Positions 1-13,200 are shown, counted from the stretch's first letter. The stretch is DNA of 44,996 nt from Pelargonium cotyledonis (GCA_036897625.1 JAYMTA010000079.1:1-44996), one strand, 5' to 3'. Program-made: numbers and translations. Notes: a model not told the origin generated them from the letters alone.

Positions 1-1
1 G

Positions 2-1846
2 TCTGAGTTAGAGTGTAAAGATAGAGCCATAGAGGAGCTGATGGCGGAGCTGGAAGGTTTCCATTCTCTAACTACACAATTGAAGAAGTTGCAGATCGAG
101 GAGTCTCAATGGAGCTCACAGCTGGAGAAAATGAGGAAGGACTTCAAGAACTGCAAGTCCGAGTTAGAGTGTAAAGATACAGCCATAGAGGAGCTGATGG
201 CAGAGTTGGAAAATTATCATTCTCTGGTGATGCAGTTGAGGTTACAGAATGATGACTCAAGCTCTCAACTGGAAAAAATGAGGAGGGACTTCAATGCCTG
301 CAGATCTGAGTTAGACAGTAAGGATAGAGTCATTGAGGAGCTAACAGTAGTGTTAAAGTTGCAAGTTCAGGAGCCTGAATGGAGCTCGCGGCTGGAGAAA
401 ATGAAGAAGGACCTCAATGAGTGTAGGTCTGAGTTAAAGAGTAAAGATAGAGCCATAGAAGATCTGTTAACGGAGTTGGGAGATTGCCATTCTCAGCGAG
501 AAAAAATGTTGAGTGACTTCAACGTCTGTAGGTCCGAGATAGAGTGTAAAGATAGGGTCACAGAGGAGCTTATGTTGCAGAATGAGGAGACATCTGTGAT
601 GTTGATGATATTGAAATCTGTGATTTCTGAGGCTCAATTGAAGCTTGTTAATGAGGAAAACGAGAGGGAGCTGCTCGAGAAAGAGAAAGACGAGAAGGTG
701 AAAGCTCTACCGATGAGAATTGAAACTTTGAAAGAGCAGCAGTCTGTGATGCAAAAAGAGCTCGGAAGGTATACATTAATGCTTTCTGAAGCATCTAGTG
801 CCTTAGAAAGAGCAAATTCTGAGCTGGGGCAAAAAATCTGTGAAGGAAATGAAATCGAATTTGAATTGCAGATATGGAAGTCTTTTGCTGAGCGTTTGAA
901 AGTTAATCTTGAAGAGATCTATGAAATGCGCAAGGAACTTGAAGATTCTCTTCTCGAGCAAGTGGAATTCGAAGAAACATTTAAGCAAGAGAAAAATAGT
1001 CTTATCCTTGAGCTGGGTGAGAAAAATAGAAGAATAGATTCTCTTCAGCAACAAATCGTAGCACTCGATCAAGAGCTCAAAACAAGAGAAACAGAAGCTT
1101 CTAGTTCGTCAAGAGCGGAAACAGAAACATCCTCAGAGAACAAGGTGATCTTAGAGAATCTTCGGAAACAGCTTGGACTGCTGGAGCAGGAGAAGAACCA
1201 GAGAATAGATGATCTCACACACCTCGTGACATCATTGGAAGAGAAACACAAAAGCTCATTGGCATCTTTTTCTGCACAGCTTTCTGAGAAGCAGGCAAAG
1301 ATTAATTTGGTTAGCGAATCATGGGAGAAAATCGCTTCTGCTGAGATTTTGTCAGTGCTTGAAATCGAAGAGAAGAAGCTGATGATTGTGGAACTCGAAG
1401 ATGAAATCCAAAACATACAGCAGAAACTGGAGGTGCAGGACAAATCACTGTATGCAACAAAACAGCAAGTGCTGGAGATAGAATCTGAATTGGAAGCGAA
1501 ACAAGCAGAAATGGGAAGATTGACTCGTGAAATCGATGAGCTCAAGAGTGAAAAACAAAACTTGGTAGAGAACAACAACTATTTGTTGTCCAAACAAGAA
1601 AACTTATGCTGCTTTCTCGGGGAGATTGATGACAAGATTGACGATCTTACCCTCGAAGATGTGCACTTGATGGAAACTCTGGGAAGGATAGTGCAATCTT
1701 TCGATACTAATGAAGGTGAAGAGGTTGATTTGAAGAGAAGCGCCGGACTTTTTGGCTCCATGAAAGAGAACATTACTTCTCCTCGAACAAAGACATTTGA
1801 GGTCACTCCTAATGGAAGATCACCATTTAGAGAGGTAAACATTTAG
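2..1846 (+). CDS. Coiled-coil protein, At4g38062-like (3' part of gene)
   Basis: The reading frame is open from base 2 (the codons before the ATG at 41 are in frame), so the 5' end lies outside the window and the ATG at 41 is internal. The visible 614 codons are almost entirely Glu/Lys/Leu heptad coiled coil. The C-terminal tail has the pattern T-S-P-R ... R-S-P-F-R, which matches the tail I recall for the uncharacterised Arabidopsis protein At4g38062; spacing and coil content also fit. Near the start, the block S-S-Q-L-E-K-M-R-K-D-F ... S-E-L-E-C-K-D recurs four times at 35-49 codon spacing, with near-identical DNA around 5-55 and 161-211. No catalytic domain or membrane segment is visible. 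Function is unknown; a structural or scaffold role is only inference. It runs in tandem with the MSL gene downstream. Confidence -1.
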   Translation, partial: SELECKDRAIEELMAELEGFHSLTTQLKKLQIEESQWSSQLEKMRKDFKNCKSELECKDTAIEELMAELENYHSLVMQLRLQNDDSSSQLEKMRRDFNACRSELDSKDRVIEELTVVLKLQVQEPEWSSRLEKMKKDLNECRSELKSKDRAIEDLLTELGDCHSQREKMLSDFNVCRSEIECKDRVTEELMLQNEETSVMLMILKSVISEAQLKLVNEENERELLEKEKDEKVKALPMRIETLKEQQSVMQKELGRYTLMLSEASSALERANSELGQKICEGNEIEFELQIWKSFAERLKVNLEEIYEMRKELEDSLLEQVEFEETFKQEKNSLILELGEKNRRIDSLQQQIVALDQELKTRETEASSSSRAETETSSENKVILENLRKQLGLLEQEKNQRIDDLTHLVTSLEEKHKSSLASFSAQLSEKQAKINLVSESWEKIASAEILSVLEIEEKKLMIVELEDEIQNIQQKLEVQDKSLYATKQQVLEIESELEAKQAEMGRLTREIDELKSEKQNLVENNNYLLSKQENLCCFLGEIDDKIDDLTLEDVHLMETLGRIVQSFDTNEGEEVDLKRSAGLFGSMKENITSPRTKTFEVTPNGRSPFREVNI

Positions 1847-3200
1847 CTTTCGTAATGTGAAATCTTTCTTTGCAATGCATGCATGTTTTAGAAAAATGCT
1901 GCTATGCAATGTGAAATCTGGCTTGTTTTTTAGCTTGTAATTGACATATTTATTTGTGTCTATGTTTGTGAGTGACAACTAACGAGTTGCTACATCTTTC
2001 TGTTCATTTTTTTATTCATCAAAAGACCAATGTTTTTGGTTGGCTTGTAGTGCAAGTTTTATTCAGCTGTTTATGTTAACGAATCTAGCAGATTTATTTA
2101 TGGATCATCTGTTTTTTTTTTTTCCTCTTCTATTGTTTGTGCAAATATCATTTAAATGTGCCTTCTGCAGGATTGATCTGTACTTGGTTTTGTATAAAGA
2201 AGTAAGCTATTGGCAACATCCACATGTACATAATGACTATTTTTTCATATATTGATTTATGATTATTGAAATGGAATAAGGCCCAACACGATGGCGATCA
2301 CAAAATGTGCAAGTAAGTTCAAGCACATCAATTTTGTGTCGTGTATACGAGACGAACTGTTTGATTCTAAATCTCTTGTTGCATGTCTTTTACATGTACA
2401 CTACTGAGAGTTGAAACAAATAATCAACAAACTTGTGAATAATTATTAATGCATTTCTAGGCATTTATCAACACAAAAACTAACTTGTAAACATGCAATA
2501 TTGGATTTCTACACAATTATTGATGCACTCTTACACATTGACTTTCAAACAATTATCAGTGTTAAAAATGAACCCATGGGTTATATGGAAAACTAACATA
2601 GTCCTTGACTTTTATGGTTTGAGCTCTATTTAATTGTTAAATTACTGAATACAATTTATATTAGTAAACTAAAAATAAATGATTTGATTTTTTGAGAATA
2701 AAACAACATAATTTATTTTAAGTGATTTTTTTTATATACAAAAATGTGCTAAAATCATTTCGTGCAACGGTCTAAAGGCGTATATATACATGAAACAAAT
2801 AGTGTTAATTTTATTTTAAGTGAATTATGAATAATTTATCGAATCAATTGTAGTTAAAGATAAAGCGGATAATTTTTAAAAATAATTTAAAAAAAAAACG
2901 ATTTAGTTTCGTTTAACTACTGGATGGTGAGATCTCGAGCTTCAATACCAAATACCATAGCTTCAAACTATATAACAAATACAAATACAACATTTTCCTT
3001 AAGAGTAATAACAAGATTCAAAATTTAGGGAAAAAAAATATGAACCTCGAAGTAATAAAATTTTATCTTCGAATTTATTGAAGTGGCAAGTATATGATAA
3101 ATAAATAAATAATTAAAATAAATTGACAGTCCAAAACGAAACGCCGCGTGGCTACCAAATAGTGGCATTTCTGGAAAACAAAAGAAGAAAATGGGACCCA
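1847..3200. other. Intergenic: 3' region of coiled-coil gene and MSL upstream region
   Basis: This is AT-rich non-coding DNA. The first few hundred bases presumably hold the 3' UTR of the coiled-coil gene. Short frames here have no recognisable protein content and are interrupted. From about 3120 the sequence becomes less AT-rich as the MSL leader approaches. I see no transposon ends or RNA gene. Confidence -1.
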
Positions 3201-3209
3201 CAAGATCCC

Positions 3210-3599
3210 TCTCTCTCAACGCTATATCCACAGAACATACAAACGAACAGAACAGTGTCTCAAACTAACACGAAGCTCCAAATTTTGAAATTTACAGCTT
3301 CGTTTCGTTTCTGAGATGATTGTGATGCTGATGATGATGAGGTAGCTCTTCATTTTACTTAACGATCTTCTTTTCTCTCTTTTTTTCGCAATTTTTGCAG
3401 TTCACGAGGCTGCCTTTGAATTTCTTCATCGATTGACTATTTTTTTGCTATTTTTTGTTCGTTTTATCGTTTAAATTATGGTTTGTGGTTTCACTGAACT
3501 GTTTAGTGATTGAATTGCCTTGGTTGTATATTAAACTGTGATTTTCTGGAAGCAGGTGTTAGAATTGAGTAGCATTTTTGGCTGCTTTGGTTCGAGGAG
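3210..3599 (+). promoter_or_regulatory. MSL gene leader with a predicted 5' UTR intron and short uORF
   Basis: A donor (G at 3341, then GTAGCT) and an acceptor (AGCAG ending at 3555) define a likely 214-nt leader intron at 3342-3555, ending 44 bases before the start codon. An ATG-rich stretch from 3316 opens a uORF. After removal of the intron it would read ten codons and stop at TAG just past the junction. A CT/T-rich tract around 3360-3385 lies in the intron. The transcription start is not determined; a weak TATA-like TATATCC occurs near 3222. Confidence -1.
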
Positions 3600-6500
3600 A
3601 TGGCTCTTGCTGGTTCCTTGCAGTTGTCTCATGATTTGGGGCTTTGCAGGAGCCAGTGTTACAATAAACAATTTAAGGTACTAAATTTTTGGTTCATAAT
3701 TCTCTTTTTTGGTGGAGAATTGTTTGTTCATTTTTGTCCTGAATTTTGTTGTGTGGTTTAATTTTAGAGTTCAGTCGCTGGAAGAGGGCAGCTTCATTTG
3801 TTAAGTTGCAGTCTTTACTCGCGTAATTTGGTATGGCTTTGTTTTTTTTTTTTTTTTTTGTTACTTATTGCTGATGTTATTGTTTTTCTGTTGTAGTGAA
3901 TATAAGCAGTAATGTGTAATTGAGAACTTAGACAATGCATTTCAAAAGAAGTGAGACCAATTATTGTCCGGTTGAAAAAGTTGAGTTATTGCTTGAGCAT
4001 GTAGGAGAGTGACTGTGAGAGGTAAACTAGTATGTCAAATGGTCATTAACTTTACATTGGAACCAAGATCAAACTAGCTCTGTTACAGTGTTGAACTTTA
4101 CTCCAATCCAAGAGCTTAAGCTGTCATATGTGGAAGACCCAGTCATTAAACTTCACTTCCTTTCTATGTGGATACTTCAACACCTACTATTCACATTGGG
4201 TATCAGTATTATCATCCTTTTAACTGTCAATACAGTTGTTGTTTACCTAATAAAGTTGTTTGAAAATTGATTTGAGGTCCTACATTTTTTGAAGGGTTAA
4301 TGACTTGCCAAAGATTTATGCCATTGACTCTATTTTCTTCTTCAGTTGTACTATTTCTTATGGAAATTAGGAATTGTTATATATGCTGGTAATTAGTCAG
4401 GACTCCTTTACTTTCCTGCATGCTTATATTTTGATTAATTACAGTGTAATATAATTACTGAGTTTAGGATTTATTTTTACTTTTATTTTACAGTTCCAGC
4501 GACGGGGTTCGTTAAGTTTTCATCTAGCAGACATTGCATACAGGTCAATATGTTCCGTACCCTACAAATACAATGGTATTAGGTGCCATTCTTCTATGGT
4601 ACCAGTCAAGACATTAGGATTTGCTAATTTGAAAACTGCTGCTGTGGAACTTGTGCGGTAATTTTTCTTTGATCATCTAAAACACACCCACAGGCTGACA
4701 TTTGAACTTATGACTATTTTTTTGAGTTCATTCTGAAGTTAGATATGAATAATGTTGCTATGTGCCCTACTATGTCAAATGTGCAAGCTTTACTTTATGC
4801 TCTTTCACTTTATTTATGGAGTTGAAAATCCCAACCACTTAGCTTGGAAGAAGAATGACCTACTTTTACTTTAGCACATATATACATATATATATATATA
4901 TATATAGAAGATAATGCATGTGCTATGCAAAATTTGCTGCACATGCTGTTAGTGGAAGTGGAATCCTGTGCACATCCTGCAACTAATTTAATGCATTGTC
5001 AAAGGGGGTATAAGATATATTTATGATGGAGTTGTAACTGCTGCTGCCTGTGCCTGATGGAACTAGTTTTTCATGTGAACATAGCATGATGCCAAAGGAC
5101 AAGAATTTACTGAGTTGAGTTTAATAATTATTTGTTCTTGTAGCAGTAAGTTTCTTTCCTCTCTACTTGATATATGGGTTTAGTGAAGTTGAAGGCCAGA
5201 AGCTAGTACAAAATGACTGAACAAAACTATAAACTTTGGTCGTAATTCATTGTTGATGCCACCTAATGCTTTGTGCTCATTTTTCATAAGCAGCCCGTGT
5301 ATATATATATATTTATTTATTTTAATTATACTGTTGAAATGTGTTTTATGCAGGTCATTAAATGCTGTACAAGTTGGTGGTCCTCTACATAAGTTGGTTC
5401 CAGCAGTGGGTTTTATACTTTTTACTATATGGGGCCTTGGTCCTCTTTTGCGACTGAGCAGAAATCTACTACTTCGTGTACATGATGTTTCTGTCCTTGT
5501 GTTATTATGTACAGCAGTGCCTTCTAAACCACTCTGCATTGGTTTGATCCTTGATTCTATCCATTAGTATTTATTAAAATTTTGTTTTCTTGCAGAAGAG
5601 TGAAAGTAGTTGGAAAAATAGCAGTACACATTATGTTCTGACCTCTTATATTCAACCTTTGCTGCTATGGACTGGGGCTATGCTCGTATGCAGGTGTCAT
5701 TGTCATGGCATTGCTGAATTTCCTCATTCAAGTGTATTTTTTTCCCTCAAATTCAAAACCTATTTCTTGCTATTCCAGTACATTGATCATCGTAATGTTT
5801 CGTGCAGAGCATTAGATCCAGTAGTCTTACCTTCAGAAGCTAGTCAGGTCGTAAAGCAACGGTTCTTGAATTTTATTGGGTCATTGTCAACCATTCTTGC
5901 TTTTGCATATTGTTTGTCAAGGTGAGCTTTTATTTTCTCCACATCTTGGCCTTGGGAATGTATGCTAAGGTTGCCACTTAACCTGGTTTGCTGCTTTTCG
6001 TCTTTTTGGACTTTGTTGCAAGCATTTGGCATATTTCCTCATTTCCTTTTAATAGATTGGTGGCTTGTCACATTACTAGTTTGCATTTGTACCGGGGTCC
6101 ATAATTCAATTCCGCTTCATGTGACTGAAAAATCCAATTATTTTCTATTATCATTGTACAGTATCTGGATTATATGATGTTGTGCTCTTTAAACTGCTTC
6201 GTTAAGAACTGAAACTGATGAAATATTTATATGCAGTGTGATTCAACAGTCACAGAAAATTTTCACGGAGTCTAATGACTCAAATGATACAAGAAAGGTA
6301 TGTATTGATTCTAGCCAATGCAATTGTTTTGTTAATCTATAACAGGTGTATACTTTTTAGTAGTATTCTAGGAATGGAGACATGACGAACCAACTTCTGA
6401 GATCAATTGGGGTCCCAATTACTAAGCTACCAGCAAATGGATTAATTTTCATTTGAATCAGCCTTTAAGTTTTTCGGGATGCACTACTAGTAGACATCTA

Positions 6501-9500
6501 CTGATTAGAGTAATAATTTTTGTCATCCATTTTTCTGTATTAAATAGAAGAGGTGAACAGATACTAGTAGTTGGGTTTGATGAATCTATTGGCATGTATG
6601 CATTATTGTGCCACATCTAAACAACCAAAATTAAAAATAAATACGGTAAACAGAAACATCTCAGCTAATTTTACCACAACTAGAGTCGATTTTATAGAGC
6701 TAGATGTGAAATTGATATATTTATCGTTTGGAACAAAGTTGCTTTGTTAAGAACATTAGTGGGGTGACCCTAACTTTTTTTTTCTTTTCAGTTTCTTCTA
6801 TTTGATATCCGATTTTTCTTTTTGGACAAGCTAAAATGCATGACAATTGTTTCAAATACCATATATATTACATCCTTAACAATGAAATCATTCTGCGTTG
6901 GCCAGATGGGTTACAGCTTTGCAGGAAAAGCTGTGTACTATGCAGTATGGGTAGCTGCTTTTTCGTTGTTCATGGAATTGTTAGGTTTCTCTACCCAGAA
7001 ATGGCTCACTGCTGGAGGTCTTGGGACACTGATGCTGACTATTGCTGGTCGTGAGGTGAAATTAAGTGACCTTAATTTCTAGCTTTTGGTGCCATTTGAC
7101 TTGAGTTATTTCAGAGCTTGACTTTATTCTTCTCTGTATCTAGATATTAATAAATTTTTTATCAAGTGCGGTGATTCATACCACCCAGCCCTTCATTGTG
7201 AATGACTGGATCCAAACAAAGATTCAAGGCTATGATGTTTCTGGTTTTGTTGAGGTTGGTATTTGAATGTTTTAGCGAAAGATGGGTGCTTATTATGTGT
7301 TCTGAATTAATTTTCTACTTCATTTTACTGTCTGTAAAGTAGTGTAAGCCGACTAATTTCTATTTCTGAGATACTCATATTTTGTATCATTCACAGCATG
7401 TAGGATGGTGGTCACCAACAATTGTAAGAGGTGAAGATGGTGAGGCTGTTCACATTCCTAATCACAAGTTCACAGTGAACATCGTGAGAAATCTCAGTCA
7501 AAAATCCCACTGGCGTATTAAAACCCGTCTAGCAATTAGTCACTTGGACGCCCATAAGATCAATGTGAGGAGTACTCTAGAATCTAGTTCATCCACTATC
7601 TAACAAATTGCAGTTGCCTTTGTGCAGTTGAATTGCCTTACAAATTATTTCCCGTTATAAGCTGTTGCTGTGTTCCTATACAGAATATTGTTGCTGACAT
7701 GCGCAAAGTCTTGGCTAAGAAACCTCAAATCGAGCAGCAGAGGTTGCATAGAAGAGTATTTCTGGAACAGATCGATCCAGAAAATCAGGCTCTTGTGGTT
7801 AGTGGTTTATACTTATATTTTGAAATTGGGTTTTTCTTTCTTTTCCCGTCAAACTCCTGCTGAATTTGTGGGTTGATCTTTAAAAAATTACTATCTGGAT
7901 CCTGATTCCAGACTAAGCAAACCATTTTCTTCTTGGAATACACTTTGATATTCCAGAATCCAGAATATGACTCAAATCTGATATGAACAGATGTGTAAAA
8001 TATACGGACTAGCTGCAGCTTGTACATACACATATTACAAAATGATTAGAAATATGATGTTTTGAGAAGACCCATCATGTTTCCATTATGGATCTATGTG
8101 CAATATGCAGAAGAGAAAGATGGAAATGAACAAATCAGTGAGCCTGGCTTTGAGTATAGCTTTAAAAAAATGTGCCAAAATGGTTCTTTGAAACCATTAA
8201 CTTCAGAAGATGAGGCAAATAAATTGCTTCTTTGTTCTTACTACTCGATTACTGGTATTAGTTTTACTTTTTTTGACTTCCTATAAAATTTGCAGATTCT
8301 AATATCCTGCTTTGTGAAGACCCCTCATCATGAAGAGTATCTCTGCGTCCAGGTATAAGAGGACTTCCATAATTTCTTTAAGACCATCGGCTTGAGGTTA
8401 AGATGCTACGCAACCATATGGTTAGATAGAAAATTGAGCCTTGGTTTAAAGTCGGGAAGCAGCCCTAAGAAATCTGTGAACACGTAGCTTATATAACGTT
8501 ATCTACAAGGTCTCATATAGAATGAAGTAATTGTGATTTAGCGAGGCATGTCAATCCCCGTTTCCTTTATGTAAGATGTTGTAGCTTCTTGTAATATAAC
8601 AAAAACGTTAGTTGACTAGTAGTATGACATTATAACCGATTTCTAGGTCCAGCAGTAAAGGTTATAGAGTTTCCACGCCCGTTGCATTTGTCTACTTTGT
8701 TGCAAGCATAATCTGCATAACTCTGCGAAGCTTTTGGGTTTATTTGTTATTGACTCATTTCCAATACAATGCTGTTGGCACAACAGGAGGCTGTACTGTT
8801 GGATCTGTTGAGAGTCATTAGTCATCATCGTGCACGGCTTGCCACTCCTATTAGAACTGTGCAAAAAAGATATAGCGATCCCGACTTGGAAAATGTACCA
8901 TTTGCAGAGTCCATCTACAACCATAGTGGAGTTGCATCTGACCGTCCCCTGCTGCTGATAGAGCCATCTTACAGAATAAGCAGTGAAGACAGAGCAAAAA
9001 CTTCAACTCGCTCAACAGGAGTACAAGACGGGAAGTCCACTGCACATTCTTCACAGGACAACAAGATAGAGACTAAAGTTGGGGAAAAATTGGACCTCAA
9101 GAGTGGAGAAGTCTCGGGTTCTGGTAGCACTAAGGACCCCGAGGATGCTGCAGCATCTATATCTAATCCAAAGGTTGGTGAAAAAGGAACAACAAAACAA
9201 ACATCAAAGCCTGTCCCGGAGACAAATTTGAACGCTGCAGAGATGTCAAGTTCTGGTTCCAGAGAATTGAACTTGGATCGTGATCAATCTAAGAAGACTG
9301 AAACTGGTGCTGACAAAGCTAGTGGAACTCCGGTGACCCAACTGAAACAAGAAGGTGAGAGGTTGCCGGTTGTGCAGCCACCAATAACACGAGAAGAAAA
9401 TATAGTACTTGGTGTCGCTCTTGAGCGAACGCTGCCCATTGGGGAAGAAGTGGAAGCTCCAGCAGAAGAAAAGGAACTGGCAGCACATAGGAGCAAAAAT

Positions 9501-9575
9501 GGCTCAACAGCTGAGAAGGATAAGAGAGATGGTCAGGTTTCAGCAGCTCCTGGTGCAACACCCAGTGATCAGTGA
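3600..9575 (+). CDS. MSL2: Plastid mechanosensitive channel, MscS-like (MSL2/MSL3 type), 13 exons
   Basis: Exons: 3600-3677, 3768-3830, 4494-4657, 5354-5477, 5596-5693, 5808-5921, 6237-6297, 6906-7055, 7144-7254, 7397-7564, 7684-7797, 8296-8352, 8787-9575 (2091 nt, 696 aa; Arabidopsis MSL2/3 are of similar length). All phases agree. The N-terminus M-A-L-x-G-x-L-Q-L-S-H matches MSL2/3 and begins a chloroplast transit peptide. Hydrophobic segments lie near residues 116-134, 155-175, 194-214, 240-261 and 268-290. The last, A-G-G-L-G-T ... A-G-R-E, is the MscS pore helix, followed by the MscS beta domain ([12 protein letters not shown]). The long last exon encodes a polar, low-complexity C-terminal tail (residues about 480-696). 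In the family these channels release osmotic pressure in the plastid inner envelope and influence plastid size and division. The exon 11 donor was placed at GTG|GTTAGT to keep family length; the alternative CTT|GTGGTT would drop one residue. MSL2 and MSL3 cannot be told apart here. Confidence -1.
4877..4906. repeat. (TA)n microsatellite in MSL intron 3
   Basis: An alternating TA tract with one CA interruption lies in intron 3 of the MSL gene. It is a simple repeat, likely length-polymorphic. Confidence -1.
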
Positions 9576-10264
9576 AACCATATAGGCTGAGTGTGCTGTA
9601 GATATCATGGTTCTGCACTTCTCATTGCTAGGTAAGTTCTGTACGCTACAATAGCCTTATATTTTGCATTACATTGTACATCGCCTTCATGATTATTTAG
9701 TTCTTGATTCGGGTTCTAAGGAAATTTGAGACAACACGTGACCCGTGTTGTTGTACGCATATGTTCATCGTGTGTGTGTACAGATGGGTCGGGTCACCTT
9801 TATTTCTTCAACTTTTCTCAAACGTGCCAATGTAATATTGCTTACATAGAATACAACCTGAATTGTCAGCTCTAAGATATGGGTCATTGCTAATGAAACA
9901 ACATGAGAAAGTATAGGTCAATAGAAGAGTCTCGTAAGGACAATACGATCATATAGCTAAAACTGTATTTATATCTTTATGGACAGACATCTTACAAGCA
10001 CATTTGTAAACTATTAGAATGTAATATCTCCCAATATCGTTCCCTCTAAAAAAATGCTGCCCAGAAACCTCACATCCAAAACACTCTTAACACGATACAG
10101 AATCTCATTCTCTCAACCTGACTACACTCTCACAGCACTTGCTAAAGCATAACACTAATAGTTGGAGACATGAGATCATTTCTTATTTACCAATATCACA
10201 GGGCACAAATAATAAATGCAGTAGTAACCTTACTATAAGATCTTTCTGGATGAGATGAATCACC
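9576..10264. other. Convergent intergenic region (MSL 3' / O-fucosyltransferase 3')
   Basis: Both flanking genes end here. It probably holds both 3' UTRs. G|GTAAGT at 9631 could be a donor of a 3' UTR intron of MSL, but this is unproven. A MITE-like element occupies about 9725-9875. No coding signal is visible. Confidence -1.
9725..9875. mobile_element. MITE-like element (TAGAG-TIR family), copy 1
   Basis: The right end reads as the reverse complement of TTAGAGCTGACAATTCAGG, the same terminus seen at 10640, 13655 and 34959-35213. The interior has the GGGTCGGGTCA-type motifs of the family. The left end is approximate and no target-site duplication is visible. Confidence -1.
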
Positions 10265-13200
10265 TCAAGCGTGGCACATGCAGTTGGGAGCAGGGTATGT
10301 ATATATTGACTGCTTTGGTTTCCTTATCCTGATTTCCCCGTGTCTGTTTACGTGTCCTTCCATGACAGACTGCTGGAAGTCTGACCAAGTCATGCTTTTA
10401 TTGAGGAAGAGCTGACCCAACAATGCCATGTTGGGTCTTATAGTCTTCTTGTTCTCGAAAGTCCGATGACCCACCTGTTAAAATAACACAAGTGTGTTAG
10501 TCATTTCCATATAGAGTTACATTGTGAACCTTGGCGCAACTTAGGGTTGCTGCCCTGAGTTCATGGGTTCCAACCAGAAAAAAACCTCTACAAAGCAGGG
10601 TTAAGCTGTGTATAAAATGAGTCAAATGACACTCTCAAGTAGAGTTAGCAATTCGAGTTTCGGGTTTGGGTTGAAAAGAGCTAGCCCGACCCATCAAGAG
10701 GTGCAAGTTCATGCAGGTTTCATGTCGTGCTTCGGGTTGCTGGTTAATACATGAGATGTCCCGACAAGACCTGGTTTGCCCTACCCGCACTTCCCATGGT
10801 AAACCTGACCCTAACAACAATACTTAGGCCTATTTTAGGGGACCCAACTCGCAAAAATGTTAATCAGGTTTCAGGTGCCTAGGGTTTGTGTCCAAATTGC
10901 AAGCTCTAATCCCGGAACCCTATAATGGTGTATAGAACCATCATTTTTATGTAAGACCAACTAGCAAATAGGCAATCTGGTGCAATCTGGTGTGTGGCTC
11001 AGTGCCGCCTAGCTTGCCCGGTCAAATAGAAAATAAAGGCAAATGTCTCGGGAAGTACTCACCACTGCGTTGTGCATATTTCCTGGGGAAGCAGAGACAA
11101 AAATGTCACTGTGCATGCCGACATAGTAATCAACTGCAGCTAACAAAGAAGCCTTTCCTTTAATCAAAGCCCGTTCCTCAGAAGAAGCAAGGCTCTTTTT
11201 GTCTTCCATGTGTGGGAACAGTTTTCTTAAAGTTGAAACCCTAGCTTCGCCGCCAAATACCTGAAAACAGAACCATCCATGTAATTAGGAAATAAATACA
11301 TAAAGTGTTCCAAATGAAAGTATATAAAGCACCGAGAGTTTTTAATAAATCCACACAAAATACCTTGTGGGAGGCAAGATATAGACGGGTGTTGTTTTCA
11401 AAGCCTAATGCTGCTAGTAGCAATCCAATTTCTTCGGGAGTCAATGGGCAACGTCCCTGATACCTCAACTCTTCATCAGTGAACTGTGAGTTAAGGACCC
11501 TTCCCTGCCAAATCGTTTGCCGATACTTGGCTAGAGCTAGTTTCTCAGCTTTCCCCCCACCAAAATCGCATGCTGAATGGGCAGCCATATCCTGCACAAG
11601 GACAACGTTTAAGATACGTGCATATGGAGCAAACTTTTCGACCTGAATCGATACAGTTAATGGACAAATCAGAACTCATCAAGCGGAGGGTGTTAATGTC
11701 CACAAATCAAAATCCTATACATGGAACTCTGGGAGGATAAGATCCTCCCCTACCCCTTTGTACTAATTGGGTGATTGCAATTGCAATGAATTGAACCTGA
11801 CACGTATTGTGATAAGTTTTGCATGCACCTCGAGACTATTTTCTTATTGGTGGTCTTAAGGGCGCAGACCCCACACCAGCCTTGTGAGCAAACCAACTCA
11901 ACCCCTTGTGATTGAACCTAACACTTCTAACAATCTCATAAAGCATGGACAAATATATACGATTCAACGACAACAGAAAGAATAAGTTACTGGAAGAATT
12001 CTATTGCTTTTGATCGATTATGATGCCCTACATACCACTCATGGCATCTGTGGCACATGTTGAAATGTTGCTGTTAAAATAATCCATGTGGTCCATTAGA
12101 TGGACTTGTTAGGTATCTCAACAGTAATGCATGCCACTATTCAGCTAATGAAAACAAATGTTCCTTTTAGCAATGACATCGACATTCCATTCATATAGAA
12201 AGATGTGCATGAAGATTTCATTTAAGAGACTGACAGTAATACCTTATCAAACCGAAGGTGTAGCACAGCAAACTTTCCAGGAGGACCCTGTTTCTCACTT
12301 GCATCAGTGGTCTCCTGCAGGTACTCTTCCCCAAATTCTTCAGTTTTTACTTGAGGGTACCGAAGACGGTGGACTAGAGCATCTCCAAGTTCTCTAATAT
12401 GAGGAACAAAAACTAATGCTTGGAAGTTGGCTTTGCATCGCAGACGTTGAATGTCCATTGGCAAGTTGTCAAAAGCCAAGCGGTGCGAGAATGGAGCAAT
12501 TGCAGCAATCCCATAACTGGACCAAAAACAAAACTAACTTCTCATGATGGTTTCAAAAGATCCACTTAGGTTCCAAATGGGAAGCTAAACTAAACTTATT
12601 TCAAAGCACGTTCAGGGTACTTATTAAAATTAGCTTATAAAAGTTTCCATTCCAAACTTCTCAGTCAACCTTAAATAACATCATCAATCGTTTTCCTTTT
12701 TTTGAATGGATGGGACCTAGCATACACGTGAGATAAATGTCTTTACGTTTAGAAAAAAAATATCAAAACACCAACCAAATTGGCACAAACCCTAATAGTT
12801 GAGGGACCATTTTGGTGGCTTTTCCATTCAAAACACCCCACATAAAGTGGAAAAAGGAGGATTACATGAAATATATTGTCCCAAAAATATATCAATCAAT
12901 GTAACTTGAAATTTAAGGGAAACATTGTAGACAACAACCAACCTCTGCAGTACAGGCAAGACATTCTCCAGGTACCAATCAGCCGAAGCATGAACCGGCG
13001 CTGTCTTAACTCTGGTATACCGAATAGCCGTGGAATAGTACTCCCTTGTGCTCCAAGAGAATTCCTCGGGCAACTCTCTTACAATAGCAATATCATCCTT
13101 CAATACATTAATAAAATTATCCACGTCAAATATATCCATGAATGAGCTGCAGGCAAAACCGAACATCAGTACAACATTAACAAACTCCCTCAATATTCAT

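Noticed and set aside
1069-1578. Long minus-strand open frame opposite the coiled-coil gene
   Set aside because: It is the antisense of Glu/Lys/Leu-rich codons, which produces Ser/Phe-rich frames. It has no domain and no independent codon signal.
12158-12397. Plus-strand frame over O-fucosyltransferase exon 7
   Set aside because: It is the shadow of a well-supported minus-strand exon carrying family motifs.
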